A stretch of 64,000 nucleotides of DNA from Thalassotalea sp. PS06 (GCF_007197775.1 NZ_CP041638.1:1364001-1428000); one strand, 5' to 3'; counted from the stretch's first letter, positions 17,151 to 26,668 are shown. Notes: generated by a model not told the origin, from the letters alone. Program-made: numbers and translations.

Positions 17151-17412
17151 ATACCAATCCGCATTGATATGGGAGCTATTCAGAATGTCAGCCGAGGTTT
17201 TTATACTAGGCGTCGTTATTTAGGAATGGCCATTCCATTTCAAATAGCGACAACGCCGTAGAAACTCCTCTCGGGCATTCCCGGATGGGCGAATATAATT
17301 TCTACTGGTTATATTCATTCGATTTCATATCAATAATTTCGATGAATTAATCGGCCGCGTTTACTATTCCAATTATTCGCTGAATGATCAGTCTTCAGTG
17401 CGGATTGGTATT
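17151..17412 (+). mobile_element. MITE family A, copy 1
   Basis: A 262-bp element bounded by perfect 13-bp inverted termini ATACCAATCCGCA / TGCGGATTGGTAT. An inverted copy is at 38699-38958; both contain GAGCTATTCAGAATGTCAGC (or complement) and the segment around CCATTCCATTTCAAATAGCG. There is no coding capacity, so it is probably non-autonomous. It sits between the divergent cmoA and aspS genes, 108 bp before the aspS start, and may supply or disturb promoter sequence. Confidence 0.8.
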
Positions 17413-17520
17413 TAGTGCCGCTTTATTATTTTATGGGTATTGATGATCGCGTCGGTGCCATGATGATCCCGCTATAATGAACTCGGGTTCAAGCTATTTA
17501 CATATCAGGAACAGTCAATA

Positions 17521-19302
17521 ATGCGTAGCGTATATTGTGGTGAGGTAAATGAATCTCACATTGGTCAGGAAGTCACTCTATGTGGTTGGGTAAACCGTCG
17601 TCGCGACCTTGGTGCGGTAATCTTTCTAGATTTGCGTGACCGTGAAGGTATTGTGCAAGTGGTTTACGATCCGGATTTCCCAGAAGTACTGGAAAAGGCC
17701 AACACCCTACGTAACGAATTCTGTGTTCAGGTAAAAGGTAAGGTTCGCGCTCGTCCTGAAGGTCAGGTGAACAAAGATATGGCGACCGGTGCTGTGGAAG
17801 TACTTGGTTTAGAGCTTACTATCCTGAACAAAGCGGCTCCACTGCCGTTAACGCTAGATGATCACCAGAACAATTCTGAAGAGCAGCGTTTAAAGTATCG
17901 TTATCTTGACTTGCGTCGTCCGGAAATGACTGAGCGTTTGCGCTTTCGTGCCAAGGTAACATCTGCGGTTCGTGAATCACTGGAGTCGCAGGGCTTTATG
18001 GATATCGAAACTCCGATTCTTACTGCCGCTACCCCAGAAGGTGCACGTGATTACTTGGTACCGAGCCGTACTCACAAAGGCAGCTTCTTTGCTCTACCTC
18101 AGTCGCCACAATTGTTCAAACAGTTGCTGATGATGTCAGGTATGGAGCGTTACTATCAAATCGTAAAATGTTTCCGTGATGAAGATTTACGTGCTGACCG
18201 TCAGCCTGAATTTACTCAAATCGATATTGAAACCTCATTTATGACCGCTGATCAGGTAATGGAAGTTACCGAAACCATGATCCGCGATTTGTTCAGCAAA
18301 TTACTGAATGTTGATTTGGGCGATTTCCCTCGCATGTCTTATGCCGAAGCCATGACTCGTTACGGTTCGGATAAGCCAGATTTACGTAACCCACTTGAGT
18401 TGGTCGATGTTGCCGACTTATTAAAAGACGTTGAGTTTAAAGTATTCTCAGGTCCTGCTAACGATGAGAAAGGTCGTGTTGCCGTTATCTGTGTACCAGG
18501 TGGTGCAGAGAAGTTCTCTCGTAAGAACATTGATGAATACGGCAAGTTCGTAGGTATCTACGGTGCTAAAGGTTTGGCCTGGATGAAGGTTAATGACCGT
18601 GCTGCTGGCATGGAAGGCATTCAATCGCCAATTCTTAAGTTCTTACCAGAAGATGCGGTAAACGGTTTGCTTGAACGAACTAACGCACAAAGTGGTGATA
18701 TCATTTTCTTCGGTGCTGATAACTACACCGTAGTTACTGAAGCCATGGGCGCGCTACGCCTTAAGCTTGGTGAAGACTTAGACATCGTTAGCGATGAGTG
18801 GAAGCCTCTTTGGGTTGTAGACTTCCCAATGTTTGAAGAAGTGGATGGTCACATGCACGCGCTGCATCACCCATTCACTGCACCTTCTGAACTAAACGCA
18901 GAAGAGCTGGAAGCAAATCCAGTAGGCGCGCTTTCTAATGCCTACGATATGGTTCTCAATGGCTGTGAATTAGGTGGTGGTTCTGTTCGTATCCACGACC
19001 AGGCAATGCAGGCTGCCGTATTCCGTATCCTTGGTATTAGCGATGAAGAAGCCGAAGAGAAGTTTGGCTTCCTACTTGAAGCTTTGCGTTACGGTACGCC
19101 GCCACACGCAGGTTTAGCATTTGGTCTTGACCGTTTGGTCATGTTAATGACAGGCGCAACCTCTATTCGTGACGTAATGGCATTCCCGAAAACCACGACA
19201 GCGGCTTGCCCATTAACCAACGCACCAGGCAAAGCCAACCCAGCACAATTAGCGGAACTTGGCGTCCAAATCGTTGCGGAAGAGAAAAAGTCTGAAGACT
19301 AA
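17521..19302 (+). CDS. aspS: Aspartyl-tRNA synthetase
   Basis: A 593-residue class II aminoacyl-tRNA synthetase that charges tRNA-Asp. Domains: N-terminal OB-fold anticodon-binding (1-105; [20 protein letters not shown]), catalytic core with motif 2 ([18 protein letters not shown]) and motif 3 ([15 protein letters not shown]), and an inserted GAD domain (about 290-420), the bacterial layout. Length matches the E. coli enzyme. The SD CAGGAA lies ahead of ATG. Monocistronic: a strong terminator follows. Confidence 0.98.
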   Translation: MRSVYCGEVNESHIGQEVTLCGWVNRRRDLGAVIFLDLRDREGIVQVVYDPDFPEVLEKANTLRNEFCVQVKGKVRARPEGQVNKDMATGAVEVLGLELTILNKAAPLPLTLDDHQNNSEEQRLKYRYLDLRRPEMTERLRFRAKVTSAVRESLESQGFMDIETPILTAATPEGARDYLVPSRTHKGSFFALPQSPQLFKQLLMMSGMERYYQIVKCFRDEDLRADRQPEFTQIDIETSFMTADQVMEVTETMIRDLFSKLLNVDLGDFPRMSYAEAMTRYGSDKPDLRNPLELVDVADLLKDVEFKVFSGPANDEKGRVAVICVPGGAEKFSRKNIDEYGKFVGIYGAKGLAWMKVNDRAAGMEGIQSPILKFLPEDAVNGLLERTNAQSGDIIFFGADNYTVVTEAMGALRLKLGEDLDIVSDEWKPLWVVDFPMFEEVDGHMHALHHPFTAPSELNAEELEANPVGALSNAYDMVLNGCELGGGSVRIHDQAMQAAVFRILGISDEEAEEKFGFLLEALRYGTPPHAGLAFGLDRLVMLMTGATSIRDVMAFPKTTTAACPLTNAPGKANPAQLAELGVQIVAEEKKSED

Positions 19303-19337
19303 TTCCCTTACAACCTAGAAGCCAAAACCTAAATCCC

Positions 19338-19376
19338 AAAAGCCGGCGACAAGCACTTTGTCCCCGGCTTTTTTAA
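19338..19376 (+). terminator. Rho-independent terminator of aspS
   Basis: Stem AAAGCCGG...CCGGCTTT with an inner GACAA...TTGTC extension, followed by a run of six T. A textbook intrinsic terminator 36 bp after the aspS stop, so ruvC needs its own promoter. Confidence 0.9.
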
Positions 19377-19488
19377 TGGAATCCTATTTTCAGATAAACA
19401 ATCATTTATGCGATCAGTTTTCTGATGACATAAAATCTTGCCTCATTTAAACTAGCGACAAATAATAACGGCAAGAATAATACAGACA

Positions 19489-20016
19489 TTGAGCATCATC
19501 TTAGGCATAGATCCCGGCTCCAGAATTACCGGCTATGGCATCATTGAAAAAAAAGGTCGCACCTTCAACTATCTAGGCAGCGGTTGTATTAAGACGTTGG
19601 CGGCGGGGGATGACCAATCAAAGCGCTTGCAGATAATTTTTGCCGGCGTATCAGAACTGATTATTCAATATAGACCGGATTTATTCGCCATTGAGCAAGT
19701 GTTTATGGGTCTTAACCCTTCTGGGGCACTTAAGCTTGGACAAGCGCGTGGCGCAGCCATGGTTGCTGCAACCAATAACAATGTACCCGTGGCCGAATAT
19801 TCAGCCAGACAGATCAAACAATCTGTGGTGGGAACCGGTGCTGCAGATAAGACACAGGTGCAGCATATGGTGGCATCGATATTAAAACTGCCGGGTACGC
19901 CACAAGCCGATGCCGCTGACGCATTAGCGGTCGCTATTTGCCATGGCCACAGTTATGATTCCTTGGTGAAAATGGCGGGGCAGGCATCGAAAACCGTTCG
20001 TGGCCGTTTACGCTAA
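19489..20016 (+). CDS. ruvC: Crossover junction endodeoxyribonuclease RuvC
   Basis: A 175-residue Holliday junction resolvase. It starts with TTG at 19489, because the family N-terminus ([16 protein letters not shown]) begins there. The acidic active site is visible: Asp in GIDPGS, Glu in FAIEQVF, and the Asp pair in [13 protein letters not shown]. RuvC cleaves junctions migrated by RuvAB. It is separated from ruvA by 194 bp that hold a promoter and a LexA-like box, so ruvC and ruvAB are probably regulated separately, as in E. coli. No yebC gene lies between aspS and ruvC. Confidence 0.97.
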   Translation: MSIILGIDPGSRITGYGIIEKKGRTFNYLGSGCIKTLAAGDDQSKRLQIIFAGVSELIIQYRPDLFAIEQVFMGLNPSGALKLGQARGAAMVAATNNNVPVAEYSARQIKQSVVGTGAADKTQVQHMVASILKLPGTPQADAADALAVAICHGHSYDSLVKMAGQASKTVRGRLR

Positions 20017-20064
20017 TCAATCCACTTATATCCCCAGCGATTTCACAAATTCCGCAATTAAAAA

Positions 20065-20092
20065 TTGACATCACTGTATATATATATAGTAT
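20065..20092 (+). promoter_or_regulatory. ruvAB promoter overlapped by a LexA-like SOS box
   Basis: TTGACA at 20065-20070 is a perfect -35; a 16-bp spacer leads to TAGTAT at 20087-20092 as a possible -10. Overlapping the spacer is CTGTATATATATATAG (20074-20089), one base from the gammaproteobacterial LexA consensus CTGTATATATATACAG. It lies about 120 bp before ruvA. SOS control of ruvAB is established in E. coli; here it is inferred from the site. Confidence 0.7.
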
Positions 20093-20210
20093 TTGAGTTA
20101 TCCAAGAATAGTAACAACTCAATCGCATCTGGTATTGATAACCACACAGGTATATTGCCTGTGATCAGTAATTCTGCCAGAGCGCATGTAATCAGGGCGA
20201 GGAAAGCAAC

Positions 20211-20837
20211 GTGATAGGACGATTAAGAGGAACCGTGGTAGATAAACAACCACCGGAAATTTTAATTGAGTGTGGTGGGGTGGGATACGAAGTCACATTA
20301 CCCATGACCAGCTTTTACCATTTACCCAAACTCGACGAAGAAGCCATTATCTATACCCACTTTGCGGTACGGGAAGATGCCCAACAATTGTATGGCTTTG
20401 CCAATGTTACCGAACGTAAGCTATTCCGCTTGCTTATTAAAGTAAATGGCGTCGGGCCAAAACTGGCTCTGGCCATTCTGTCAAACATGTCATCGTCTCA
20501 ATTTGTGCACTGTGTACAAATCGACGACGTAGCCACCATTGTAAAAATTCCAGGTGTAGGTAAGAAAACCGCTGAGCGCCTATTGATAGAAATGCGCGAC
20601 AGACTAAAAGACTGGGGGCAGGATATCGCCACGCCGAACGCCGATGAGTTTGCCTTACAAAGCGAAGAGGTTGGCTCTACGTTTGTTTCCGTTGCTAATG
20701 AAAAAGACGATGCGATAACGGCATTGGTATCGTTAGGCTACAAACAGAATCAGGCGGAAAAAGCCGTTTCTGGCGTGCATCAGGATGGCATGAGCTCGGA
20801 AGAGTTAATTCGTGATGCATTGAAATCTATGTTATAA
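20211..20837 (+). CDS. ruvA: Holliday junction branch migration protein RuvA
   Basis: A 208-residue protein with GTG start, preceded by GGCGAGGAAAG. RuvA binds four-way junctions as a tetramer and loads RuvB. The N-terminal OB fold ([20 protein letters not shown]), the central helix-hairpin-helix motifs ([29 protein letters not shown]) and a C-terminal RuvB-binding three-helix domain ([20 protein letters not shown]) are all visible. It is followed after 48 bp by ruvB. Confidence 0.98.
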   Translation: MIGRLRGTVVDKQPPEILIECGGVGYEVTLPMTSFYHLPKLDEEAIIYTHFAVREDAQQLYGFANVTERKLFRLLIKVNGVGPKLALAILSNMSSSQFVHCVQIDDVATIVKIPGVGKKTAERLLIEMRDRLKDWGQDIATPNADEFALQSEEVGSTFVSVANEKDDAITALVSLGYKQNQAEKAVSGVHQDGMSSEELIRDALKSML

Positions 20838-20885
20838 CCAGCGTTATAACAAAACCTGTAAGCAACCTTTGGTCAAACCATAAAG

Positions 20886-21896
20886 ATGATAGAAGCGGAT
20901 CGTTTAATACAACCTACTTCCACAACCCGTGAAGAAGAAACCATCGACAGGGCAATACGCCCGAAAATGCTCGCCGATTACACCGGCCAGGAGCATGTAA
21001 AAGAGCAGATGGAAATCTTTATTGAGGCGGCAAAAAAACGAAATGAACCGCTGGATCATTTGTTGATTTTTGGGCCTCCAGGCTTGGGTAAAACTACGTT
21101 AGCGAATATCGTTGCTAACGAGATGGGCGTCAATATTCGCACGACCTCGGGGCCGGTATTGGAAAAGGCCGGCGATCTCGCGGCGCTGTTAACCAACCTT
21201 GAAGAAAATGACGTGTTGTTTATTGATGAAATTCACCGTTTGAGTCCTGTGGTTGAGGAAGTTTTATATCCGGCGATGGAAGATTATCAGCTCGATATCA
21301 TGATAGGTGAGGGTCCAGCAGCTCGCTCCATTAAGTTAGATTTACCACCCTTTACCTTGATTGGCGCAACAACCCGCGCCGGCGCGTTAACTTCTCCTTT
21401 GCGCGATCGTTTCGGTATCGTGCAACGTCTGGAATTTTACAAAGTCGAAGATTTAACCGATATCATTGCCCGCAGTGCTCACTTTTTAAATGTTGAACTG
21501 GATAACGAAGGCGCAATTGAAGTTGCTCGTCGCTCGCGTGGCACGCCACGTATTGGTAACCGCTTATTGCGTCGTGTCAGGGATTTCGCTGAAGTTAAAA
21601 ATGATGGTACCGCAGATCAAGAGATCGCTTCAAAAGCTTTGAATATGTTGGAAGTGGATAGCGAAGGCTTTGATTTAATGGACCGCAAACTGCTGCTAGC
21701 CATTATTGATAAATTTATGGGCGGACCGGTTGGTCTGGACAATGTCGCCGCGGCAATTGGTGAAGAGCGCGATACCATTGAAGATGTAATTGAACCATTT
21801 TTGATTCAGCAAGGATTTTTACAGCGGACTCCTCGTGGCCGCATGGTTACGGAGAGAGCCTATTTGCACTTTGGCTTGGATAAACCAGAACGGTAA
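20886..21896 (+). CDS. ruvB: Holliday junction DNA helicase RuvB
   Basis: A 336-residue AAA+ motor that drives branch migration with RuvA. Walker A is [11 protein letters not shown], Walker [10 protein letters not shown], sensor 1 lies in LIGATTRAG, and the arginine-finger region is [16 protein letters not shown]. The C-terminal winged-helix domain ([20 protein letters not shown]...RTPRGR) is complete. Length matches E. coli RuvB. Co-transcribed with ruvA. Confidence 0.98.
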   Translation: MIEADRLIQPTSTTREEETIDRAIRPKMLADYTGQEHVKEQMEIFIEAAKKRNEPLDHLLIFGPPGLGKTTLANIVANEMGVNIRTTSGPVLEKAGDLAALLTNLEENDVLFIDEIHRLSPVVEEVLYPAMEDYQLDIMIGEGPAARSIKLDLPPFTLIGATTRAGALTSPLRDRFGIVQRLEFYKVEDLTDIIARSAHFLNVELDNEGAIEVARRSRGTPRIGNRLLRRVRDFAEVKNDGTADQEIASKALNMLEVDSEGFDLMDRKLLLAIIDKFMGGPVGLDNVAAAIGEERDTIEDVIEPFLIQQGFLQRTPRGRMVTERAYLHFGLDKPER

Positions 21897-21908
21897 CTTC
21901 TTTAAACA

Positions 21909-21939
21909 GGGCAGCGTATTGAGTCTTTAACAGCTGCCC
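21909..21939 (+). terminator. Hairpin after ruvB
   Basis: GGGCAGC ... GCTGCCC with a 17-base loop, followed by a T/C-rich stretch (TTCTGTATTCTCTTTT). It lies between convergent ruvB and the MAPEG gene and probably terminates ruvAB. Confidence 0.55.
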
Positions 21940-21957
21940 ATTCTGTATTCTCTTTTC

Positions 21958-22353
21958 TTATAAAAAAATATTAGCGATGTTGATTACTGCCAAAATAAGT
22001 ATCGCTAAAAAAGTGCCCAAGACGCCGACAAAACGTTGCCAGCTTGTTCCCGCAGTTTTGCTCACACCAATGGCGTGCAAAAATCGACAGGTTACTAAAG
22101 CGCCGCCGATCGCGTGCAGCAACATTGGTGAGCCCTGGTTTACCTCGAATATTGCGAACAAAAGCATTGCCATCGGGACATATTCGATAAAATTACCATG
22201 GACGCGAATCGCTTTTCTCAAGTCTTTATTCTCGCCATCACCTAAACCTACTTGAAAACGACGGCGCAGGCCAATGACCTTGAAAGATAGGGTGATGTGA
22301 AGCAGGGCGAGGATACCTGTGTAAAAACCAGTAATGGCTAAAGAATGTTCCAT
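21958..22353 (-). CDS. MAPEG family membrane protein
   Basis: A 131-residue protein with four membrane helices. The MAPEG hallmark GENKDLRKAIRVHGNFIEYVP lies between helices 1 and 2 and carries the conserved R-x-H-x-N-x-x-E pattern of the glutathione-binding region. Relatives are membrane glutathione transferases or peroxidases; bacterial ones are mostly uncharacterised. A good SD (AAGGAAG) precedes the ATG. Convergent with ruvB. Confidence 0.85.
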   Translation of the reverse strand: MEHSLAITGFYTGILALLHITLSFKVIGLRRRFQVGLGDGENKDLRKAIRVHGNFIEYVPMAMLLFAIFEVNQGSPMLLHAIGGALVTCRFLHAIGVSKTAGTSWQRFVGVLGTFLAILILAVINIANIFL

Positions 22354-22382
22354 TTTAACTTCCTTAATCTTTTTGTGACGTT

Positions 22383-22657
22383 ATACCAACCCCACTAAGT
22401 TTGTGCACAACTCAGAGTTAGGGCCGAGGTTCAGTTACAACATAGATTTTATTGATATAGTCATTCTATATTAATGAAATATAGGGTAGTAAATGGGCCT
22501 CTCACTAACTCCCTACGGGTGAGTTTTAAAGGCATTTGGACTACGTTACTGATTTTGGCTAATTTTGAGAGCGGAATAACCATTCTCTGCAATCAAAGCC
22601 TTGTCTAAAAGCCTTTAAATTCTCACTGAGTGAGCAATAATTTAATGGGATTGGTAT
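22383..22657 (+). mobile_element. MITE family B, copy 1
   Basis: A 275-bp element with ends ATACCAACCCCACTAAGTTT and ATTTAATGGGATTGGTAT, imperfect inverted repeats. An inverted copy of the same length is at 37038-37312. Shared internal marks include TTGTGCACAACTCAGAGTTA, CCTACGGGTGAGTTTTAAA and TTCTCACTGAGTGAGCAAT. There is no coding capacity. The outer ends resemble those of family A. It lies upstream of the first TonB-like gene and downstream of the MAPEG promoter side. Confidence 0.8.
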
Positions 22658-22810
22658 TAGTTTACTGCAAACATATGTTGACGAAAAGCGCTTCGCACAA
22701 TAGCGAACTAACTTGTGTAAAAACAATCTTACAAACAACTATAATTAATGCGAGCCAGGCAGTGAGAGGTAGCAAGCTTGCAAGTTAATTTCCCTGTAGA
22801 AGGAGGAAGG

Positions 22811-23422
22811 GTGAAATTCTTCGTTGCTATTATTGCCGGGGCCTGTATCTCTATGGGTATTCTTGCCATCATGGCTGCTCTTGTATCGTCAGATGACGTA
22901 TATATTGAGAATGTTGAAGAGTACCCACTGGTTGAGTTGACTGAGCCTCGCAAAGATAGCAAAGCGGTTTATAAAAAGCGGATTTTAGAACCGCCTCCTG
23001 AACCACCCCAAAAACCCGGAGGGATCTCTTCGGTAAGGGCTGTTCCGGCCAAAACTACCGCAGACATCAAGCAAATCGAAATGCCAGATATGGATATCGA
23101 TACGAGTTTGCAGTCTCAGGAATTTGCCATGGATACGCCAGAAAGCGGTGGAGCTACACCGATTTATCGTGCATTACCCCGGTATCCAATTTCTGCGGCC
23201 AGACAAAAGGTTCGTGGCTGGGTGAAATTGAAGTTTTCGATTAATCCGCAGGGAGTGCCTGAGGATATCGAAGTGTTGGAGTCGCAACCGGAGCAGATAT
23301 TCGACCAGGCCGCAATTGATGCGCTGGCGCGGTGGAAATACCGCCCAAAAATGGATAATGGCAAACCGGTAAAGCAGGAAAATCTTAGCGTTCGCATTGA
23401 TTTTGGTAAAAAGAAAAAATAA
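22811..23422 (+). CDS. TonB-like energy transducer, paralogue 1
   Basis: A 203-residue protein from the GTG at 22811, which directly follows a strong SD (AGGAGG at 22801-22806). The alternative TTG at 22778 lacks one. The GTG start also gives exactly the length of the paralogue downstream. A single membrane anchor (about 3-24) is followed by a proline-rich periplasmic linker (EPPPEPPQKPGG) and a TonB C-terminal domain (PRYPISAARQKVRGWVKLKF ... AAIDALARWKYRPKM). Such proteins pass proton-motive energy from ExbB-ExbD to outer-membrane receptors. No exbBD or receptor gene is nearby. Confidence 0.85.
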   Translation: MKFFVAIIAGACISMGILAIMAALVSSDDVYIENVEEYPLVELTEPRKDSKAVYKKRILEPPPEPPQKPGGISSVRAVPAKTTADIKQIEMPDMDIDTSLQSQEFAMDTPESGGATPIYRALPRYPISAARQKVRGWVKLKFSINPQGVPEDIEVLESQPEQIFDQAAIDALARWKYRPKMDNGKPVKQENLSVRIDFGKKKK

Positions 23423-23618
23423 TTCCAAATAATACTAAGCCTATAATATTCAATAGCTTAACCTCCATAATCATCCATCTGAATTTAAATTTAAATAAAA
23501 ATAAATTTCTTAACCCCTTTTCAAATCCTCAGTCGTTTTACTAGCAAGGCAATAGGGAAAGTTGCTTGTGATCACGAACCAACCCTCTGATTAACAATGA
23601 TGAAAGTGAGGCAGGCTG

Positions 23619-24230
23619 ATGGCTCGATTAATAAATATTATCTTTTTAGCATCCATAGTAAGCTTTGGATTATTTGCGTTTATGGCGGCGCTTGTTAAAG
23701 ACAACGGCGGTTTTACTCAAGACCCAGTGCCGTATATCCCAGTTGAATTTACCGACCAACCAAAGGATAGCAAGGTTCAGGAAAAGCAAAAGTTAGACCC
23801 TCCGCCTCAACCTAAGCCTATGCCGCAACCGCCGCAACAAGTGACGGCGGTTGATCCGACAGAAGCAACAGTAAAAATTAATGTTCCCGGGCCAAAAATC
23901 GATTTAGTAAATGAAGGTCCAACAATTTTGGGGCCAAATGCCGGAGGCGATGCCAGACCTATTGTTCGGGTGAGTCCTAAATATCCCATTGTTGCGGCGC
24001 GTGACGGTATTAGCGGCTGGGTTCAGTTAGCCTTTTCCATTGATGAAGCTGGCGGCGTAACCGATATTGAAGTCATTGACTCCTCGCCAAAGCGTACCTT
24101 TGACAAAGCGGCAATCAAAGCGTTAAAACGCTGGAAATATAAACCAAAAATGGTTGATGGCAAGCCACTAAAGCAAACGGGTTTGACGGTGCAATTGGAT
24201 TTCAAAATGGACCAAGCCACTGGCTCGTAA
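23619..24230 (+). CDS. TonB-like energy transducer, paralogue 2
   Basis: A 203-residue protein with the same plan as the gene before it: membrane anchor 3-24 ending in FMAALV, proline-rich stretch (DPPPQPKPMPQPPQQ) and TonB C-terminal domain (SPKYPIVAARDGISGWVQLA ... AAIKALKRWKYKPKM). The identical length and the shared MAALV, KDSK and RWKY-KPKM segments show a tandem duplication with considerable divergence. The two genes are separated by 196 bp of AT-rich sequence, so each may have its own promoter. Confidence 0.87.
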   Translation: MARLINIIFLASIVSFGLFAFMAALVKDNGGFTQDPVPYIPVEFTDQPKDSKVQEKQKLDPPPQPKPMPQPPQQVTAVDPTEATVKINVPGPKIDLVNEGPTILGPNAGGDARPIVRVSPKYPIVAARDGISGWVQLAFSIDEAGGVTDIEVIDSSPKRTFDKAAIKALKRWKYKPKMVDGKPLKQTGLTVQLDFKMDQATGS

Positions 24231-24245
24231 GTTTCAATACTGTAT

Positions 24246-24270
24246 GATAGCCAGCTAAGCGCTGGCTATC
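24246..24270 (+). terminator. Strong hairpin after TonB-like paralogue 2
   Basis: Inverted repeat GATAGCCAGC ... GCTGGCTATC with a five-base loop, 15 bp after the stop codon. It is followed by only a short T run (CGTTT), so termination may be partial. It separates the tonB pair from the sigma factor gene. Confidence 0.6.
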
Positions 24271-24332
24271 CGTTTCAAAGTTAGCGCACGGTTTAAAACC
24301 ATTCCAAGCCATAAAACCAAAAGGATGTAAGT

Positions 24333-24998
24333 TTGGCGAAGATATCTTCACTCATTAAAAGTTGGCTAAACCCGGCATTAAGTGCAGAGCAGCAAATGCT
24401 GGCATACGCACAAAACCCGGAACCTGCGCTATTAAAACCTTTAGTGGAACGATTCAGTGATGATCTCTACCACTTTCTGATGGCTCAGGCCGGAGCATCA
24501 TATGCGGATGATGTATTGCAGCAAACCTGGTTAAAGGTGATAGAAAAACGCCAATCTTTTGCTGCAGGAACCAGTGTAAAAAGTTGGTTATTTACCATTG
24601 CCCGCAACACTTTGGTGGATGAATTGCGCAGAACCCAACGTTGGGACTTTAGCGATATCGATGAAGTATCAGCGGATGGCAAACCAGGGTCTGAATGTGA
24701 GGCGCAGTTATCTCATATTTCTGCAGAACAACGAGTGAGTGATAATGAGCAACGCGAGCTTTCTCAACAAGAGTTTCAAGATATGCTGCAATCACTAACT
24801 TTAGCGCAACGAGAAGCGGTGGTGCTGCAATTGGAAGGCTTTTCAATTGAGGAAATTGCGTCAATTACCTCGGAAAAACGCGAAACCATAAAATCACGTT
24901 TACGTTATGCGAAACAGGCATTGAAAAAACACATGGTAAATTTTAATTCACTAGATAAGGCTGAAAATGTCTGCGTTGCCGGTAAGGAGTGTCAATAA
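24333..24998 (+). CDS. ECF-type RNA polymerase sigma factor
   Basis: A 221-residue sigma-70 family protein with TTG start (AAGGATG eight bases upstream). Region 2 is DDVLQQTWLKVIEKRQSF ... SWLFTIARNTLVDELRR; region 4 is LTLAQREAVVLQLEGFSIEEIA with the helix-turn-helix ETIKSRLRYAKQALKKH. There is no region 3, as expected for the ECF group. The linker of about 50 residues between regions 2 and 4 is long. The stop codon overlaps the next start (TAATG), so a membrane protein, probably its anti-sigma factor, is translationally coupled. Confidence 0.9.
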   Translation: MAKISSLIKSWLNPALSAEQQMLAYAQNPEPALLKPLVERFSDDLYHFLMAQAGASYADDVLQQTWLKVIEKRQSFAAGTSVKSWLFTIARNTLVDELRRTQRWDFSDIDEVSADGKPGSECEAQLSHISAEQRVSDNEQRELSQQEFQDMLQSLTLAQREAVVLQLEGFSIEEIASITSEKRETIKSRLRYAKQALKKHMVNFNSLDKAENVCVAGKECQ

Positions 24999-25735
24999 TG
25001 AGCAGTAATAAGCGCGACTTTGAGCAAACTCTGCAATCGGCGTATCAAGAGCATAAAGCTCAGAACCGATTAAGTTCAACAGATAAAGAAAAGCTTTTCA
25101 GTAAACTGGAACAGGCATCGGCTGAGAACGCGCAAGATGAAGCGATTCCCCATGGTTTTATGAGTCAATATCGTCGTTTTAATTACCTCAAACCGGTGAT
25201 TATTTGCAGTATTGCGTTAGTGCTGATTGTGCCGCTGTTTAGTCTGGTAAAAGAGCAAACCCAGTTAATAAATCCCGAAGCGCCGATCTATGCTGAGGTG
25301 ACTTTTGACGAGCATTTGTTGTCTTCGGATGAACTTAAACAACCGCAACTGGCAATTACGTTGCCGCAATTACCTCTTTCTAATCGACCTGAAATTGCGA
25401 TCAGAGAAATCGCTGCCAGTACGCCGGAGCAAAAGCTGAATAACTTTAATCAACTAATCGAAAGCTTGCGTGAAGAAGCTCATAATGCAGCGCAAATGGC
25501 AGGCTTAGATTTTGCCGATGAACTGCGCCAGGGCAAGTTAGTACAATTAGACGGCGATTGGTTTATCGAGTTTTGTAACGAACAACGAGAGCGATTGCGC
25601 ACTGACGTTATCGAACATTCGTTATTGGCAGCTTCACCCGCAGGCCCACAATCGGAAATTACGTTTGACGTTTATTCCAATCAAAATGGCGTTATTGCGT
25701 TATTGCAAAACACTCAGCCATTGATGTGCGATTAG
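24998..25735 (+). CDS. Single-pass membrane protein, probable anti-sigma factor
   Basis: About 245 residues from the ATG at 24998, preceded by AAGGAG; the alternative GTG at 24989 is less well placed. The N-terminal 60 residues are polar and helical, followed by one membrane helix (YLKPVIICSIALVLIVPLFSL) and a periplasmic domain of about 160 residues with no recognised motif. The layout and the one-base overlap with the ECF sigma gene suggest an anti-sigma factor. A canonical ZAS zinc motif (HxxxCxxC) is absent, so this role is inferred from context. Confidence 0.7.
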   Translation: MSSNKRDFEQTLQSAYQEHKAQNRLSSTDKEKLFSKLEQASAENAQDEAIPHGFMSQYRRFNYLKPVIICSIALVLIVPLFSLVKEQTQLINPEAPIYAEVTFDEHLLSSDELKQPQLAITLPQLPLSNRPEIAIREIAASTPEQKLNNFNQLIESLREEAHNAAQMAGLDFADELRQGKLVQLDGDWFIEFCNEQRERLRTDVIEHSLLAASPAGPQSEITFDVYSNQNGVIALLQNTQPLMCD

Positions 25736-25798
25736 CCTTATTTCACGGGCATTTTCAACGGAGTAAAGCGGAAGACAGGTAATTAGCAGCGCGAATTT

Positions 25799-26668
25799 AT
25801 GACACATACATTGAAGACCACAAGCTTAACCATATTGGCGCTTATCGCTTTCGCGGCTAATTCGGTATTGTGCAGACTGGCGCTTAAAGATGGTGTTATC
25901 GACGCATCAGGTTTTACCACAGTGCGCCTGGTATCTGGCATAACCATGTTTTTGCTGTTAATGCTTGTCTATGGAAAACCTGGCAAGCAACAGACACAGC
26001 AAACCAATAGTAAAAAGCCATGGCTTTCGGCTTCCATGCTCTTTCTTTATGCTATTACCTTTTCTTTTGCTTATATTTCATTGGATACCGGAACTGGCGC
26101 GTTGATTCTATTTGGCGTAGTACAACTTACCATTATCGCGATTAGCTATTTCCAAGGCGATAAATTGTCGCTCGCTGAATGGATTGGCGTATTGGTTTCA
26201 TTCTCTGGCCTTACATATTTAGTTGCGCCAACCGTAACAACACCCGATGCTTTTGGCTTTATTTTAATGGTGTTATCCGGGATTGCCTGGGGCTTTTATA
26301 CGGTTATGGGCAGAGGCTCAATATCAGCGTTTAACGATACGGCTCGAAACTTTGTACTGACATTTCCATTGGTAATCTTGCTAGTTTTGGTTACCTGGTC
26401 TGATATTAACCTGTCGGTAAAAGGTATGGTTCTTGCCAGTTTATCCGGCGCAGTGGCTTCAGCATTGGGCTATACCATCTGGTATCAGGCTCTTCGAAAC
26501 CTTTCTAATATTGAAGCTGCCGTGGTGCAGTTATCGGTGCCGGTGATAGCGGCGGTCGGCGGGGTACTTTTCGTTGCTGAAGTTGTCACATTGCGGCTAA
26601 TTATCGCCAGTGTCTTAGTACTAGGCGGCATTTTTCTGGTGATTATAAATAAGTCCCGAAGCGCTTAA
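25799..26668 (+). CDS. EamA/DMT superfamily transporter
   Basis: A 289-residue protein with ten membrane helices in two EamA repeats, the drug/metabolite transporter layout. Typical segments are LIAFAANSVLCRLALKDG at the N-terminus, LDTGTGALILFGVVQLT and VVQLSVPVIAAVGGVLFVAE. Substrates in this superfamily range from amino acids to nucleotide sugars and cannot be read from sequence. It lies immediately upstream of recR, where E. coli and many relatives have dnaX-ybaB. Confidence 0.85.
   Translation: MTHTLKTTSLTILALIAFAANSVLCRLALKDGVIDASGFTTVRLVSGITMFLLLMLVYGKPGKQQTQQTNSKKPWLSASMLFLYAITFSFAYISLDTGTGALILFGVVQLTIIAISYFQGDKLSLAEWIGVLVSFSGLTYLVAPTVTTPDAFGFILMVLSGIAWGFYTVMGRGSISAFNDTARNFVLTFPLVILLVLVTWSDINLSVKGMVLASLSGAVASALGYTIWYQALRNLSNIEAAVVQLSVPVIAAVGGVLFVAEVVTLRLIIASVLVLGGIFLVIINKSRSA

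Noticed and set aside
22778..22810. Longer N-terminus for the first TonB-like protein from the TTG
   Set aside because: The GTG at 22811 has a strong SD and gives the same length as the paralogue.
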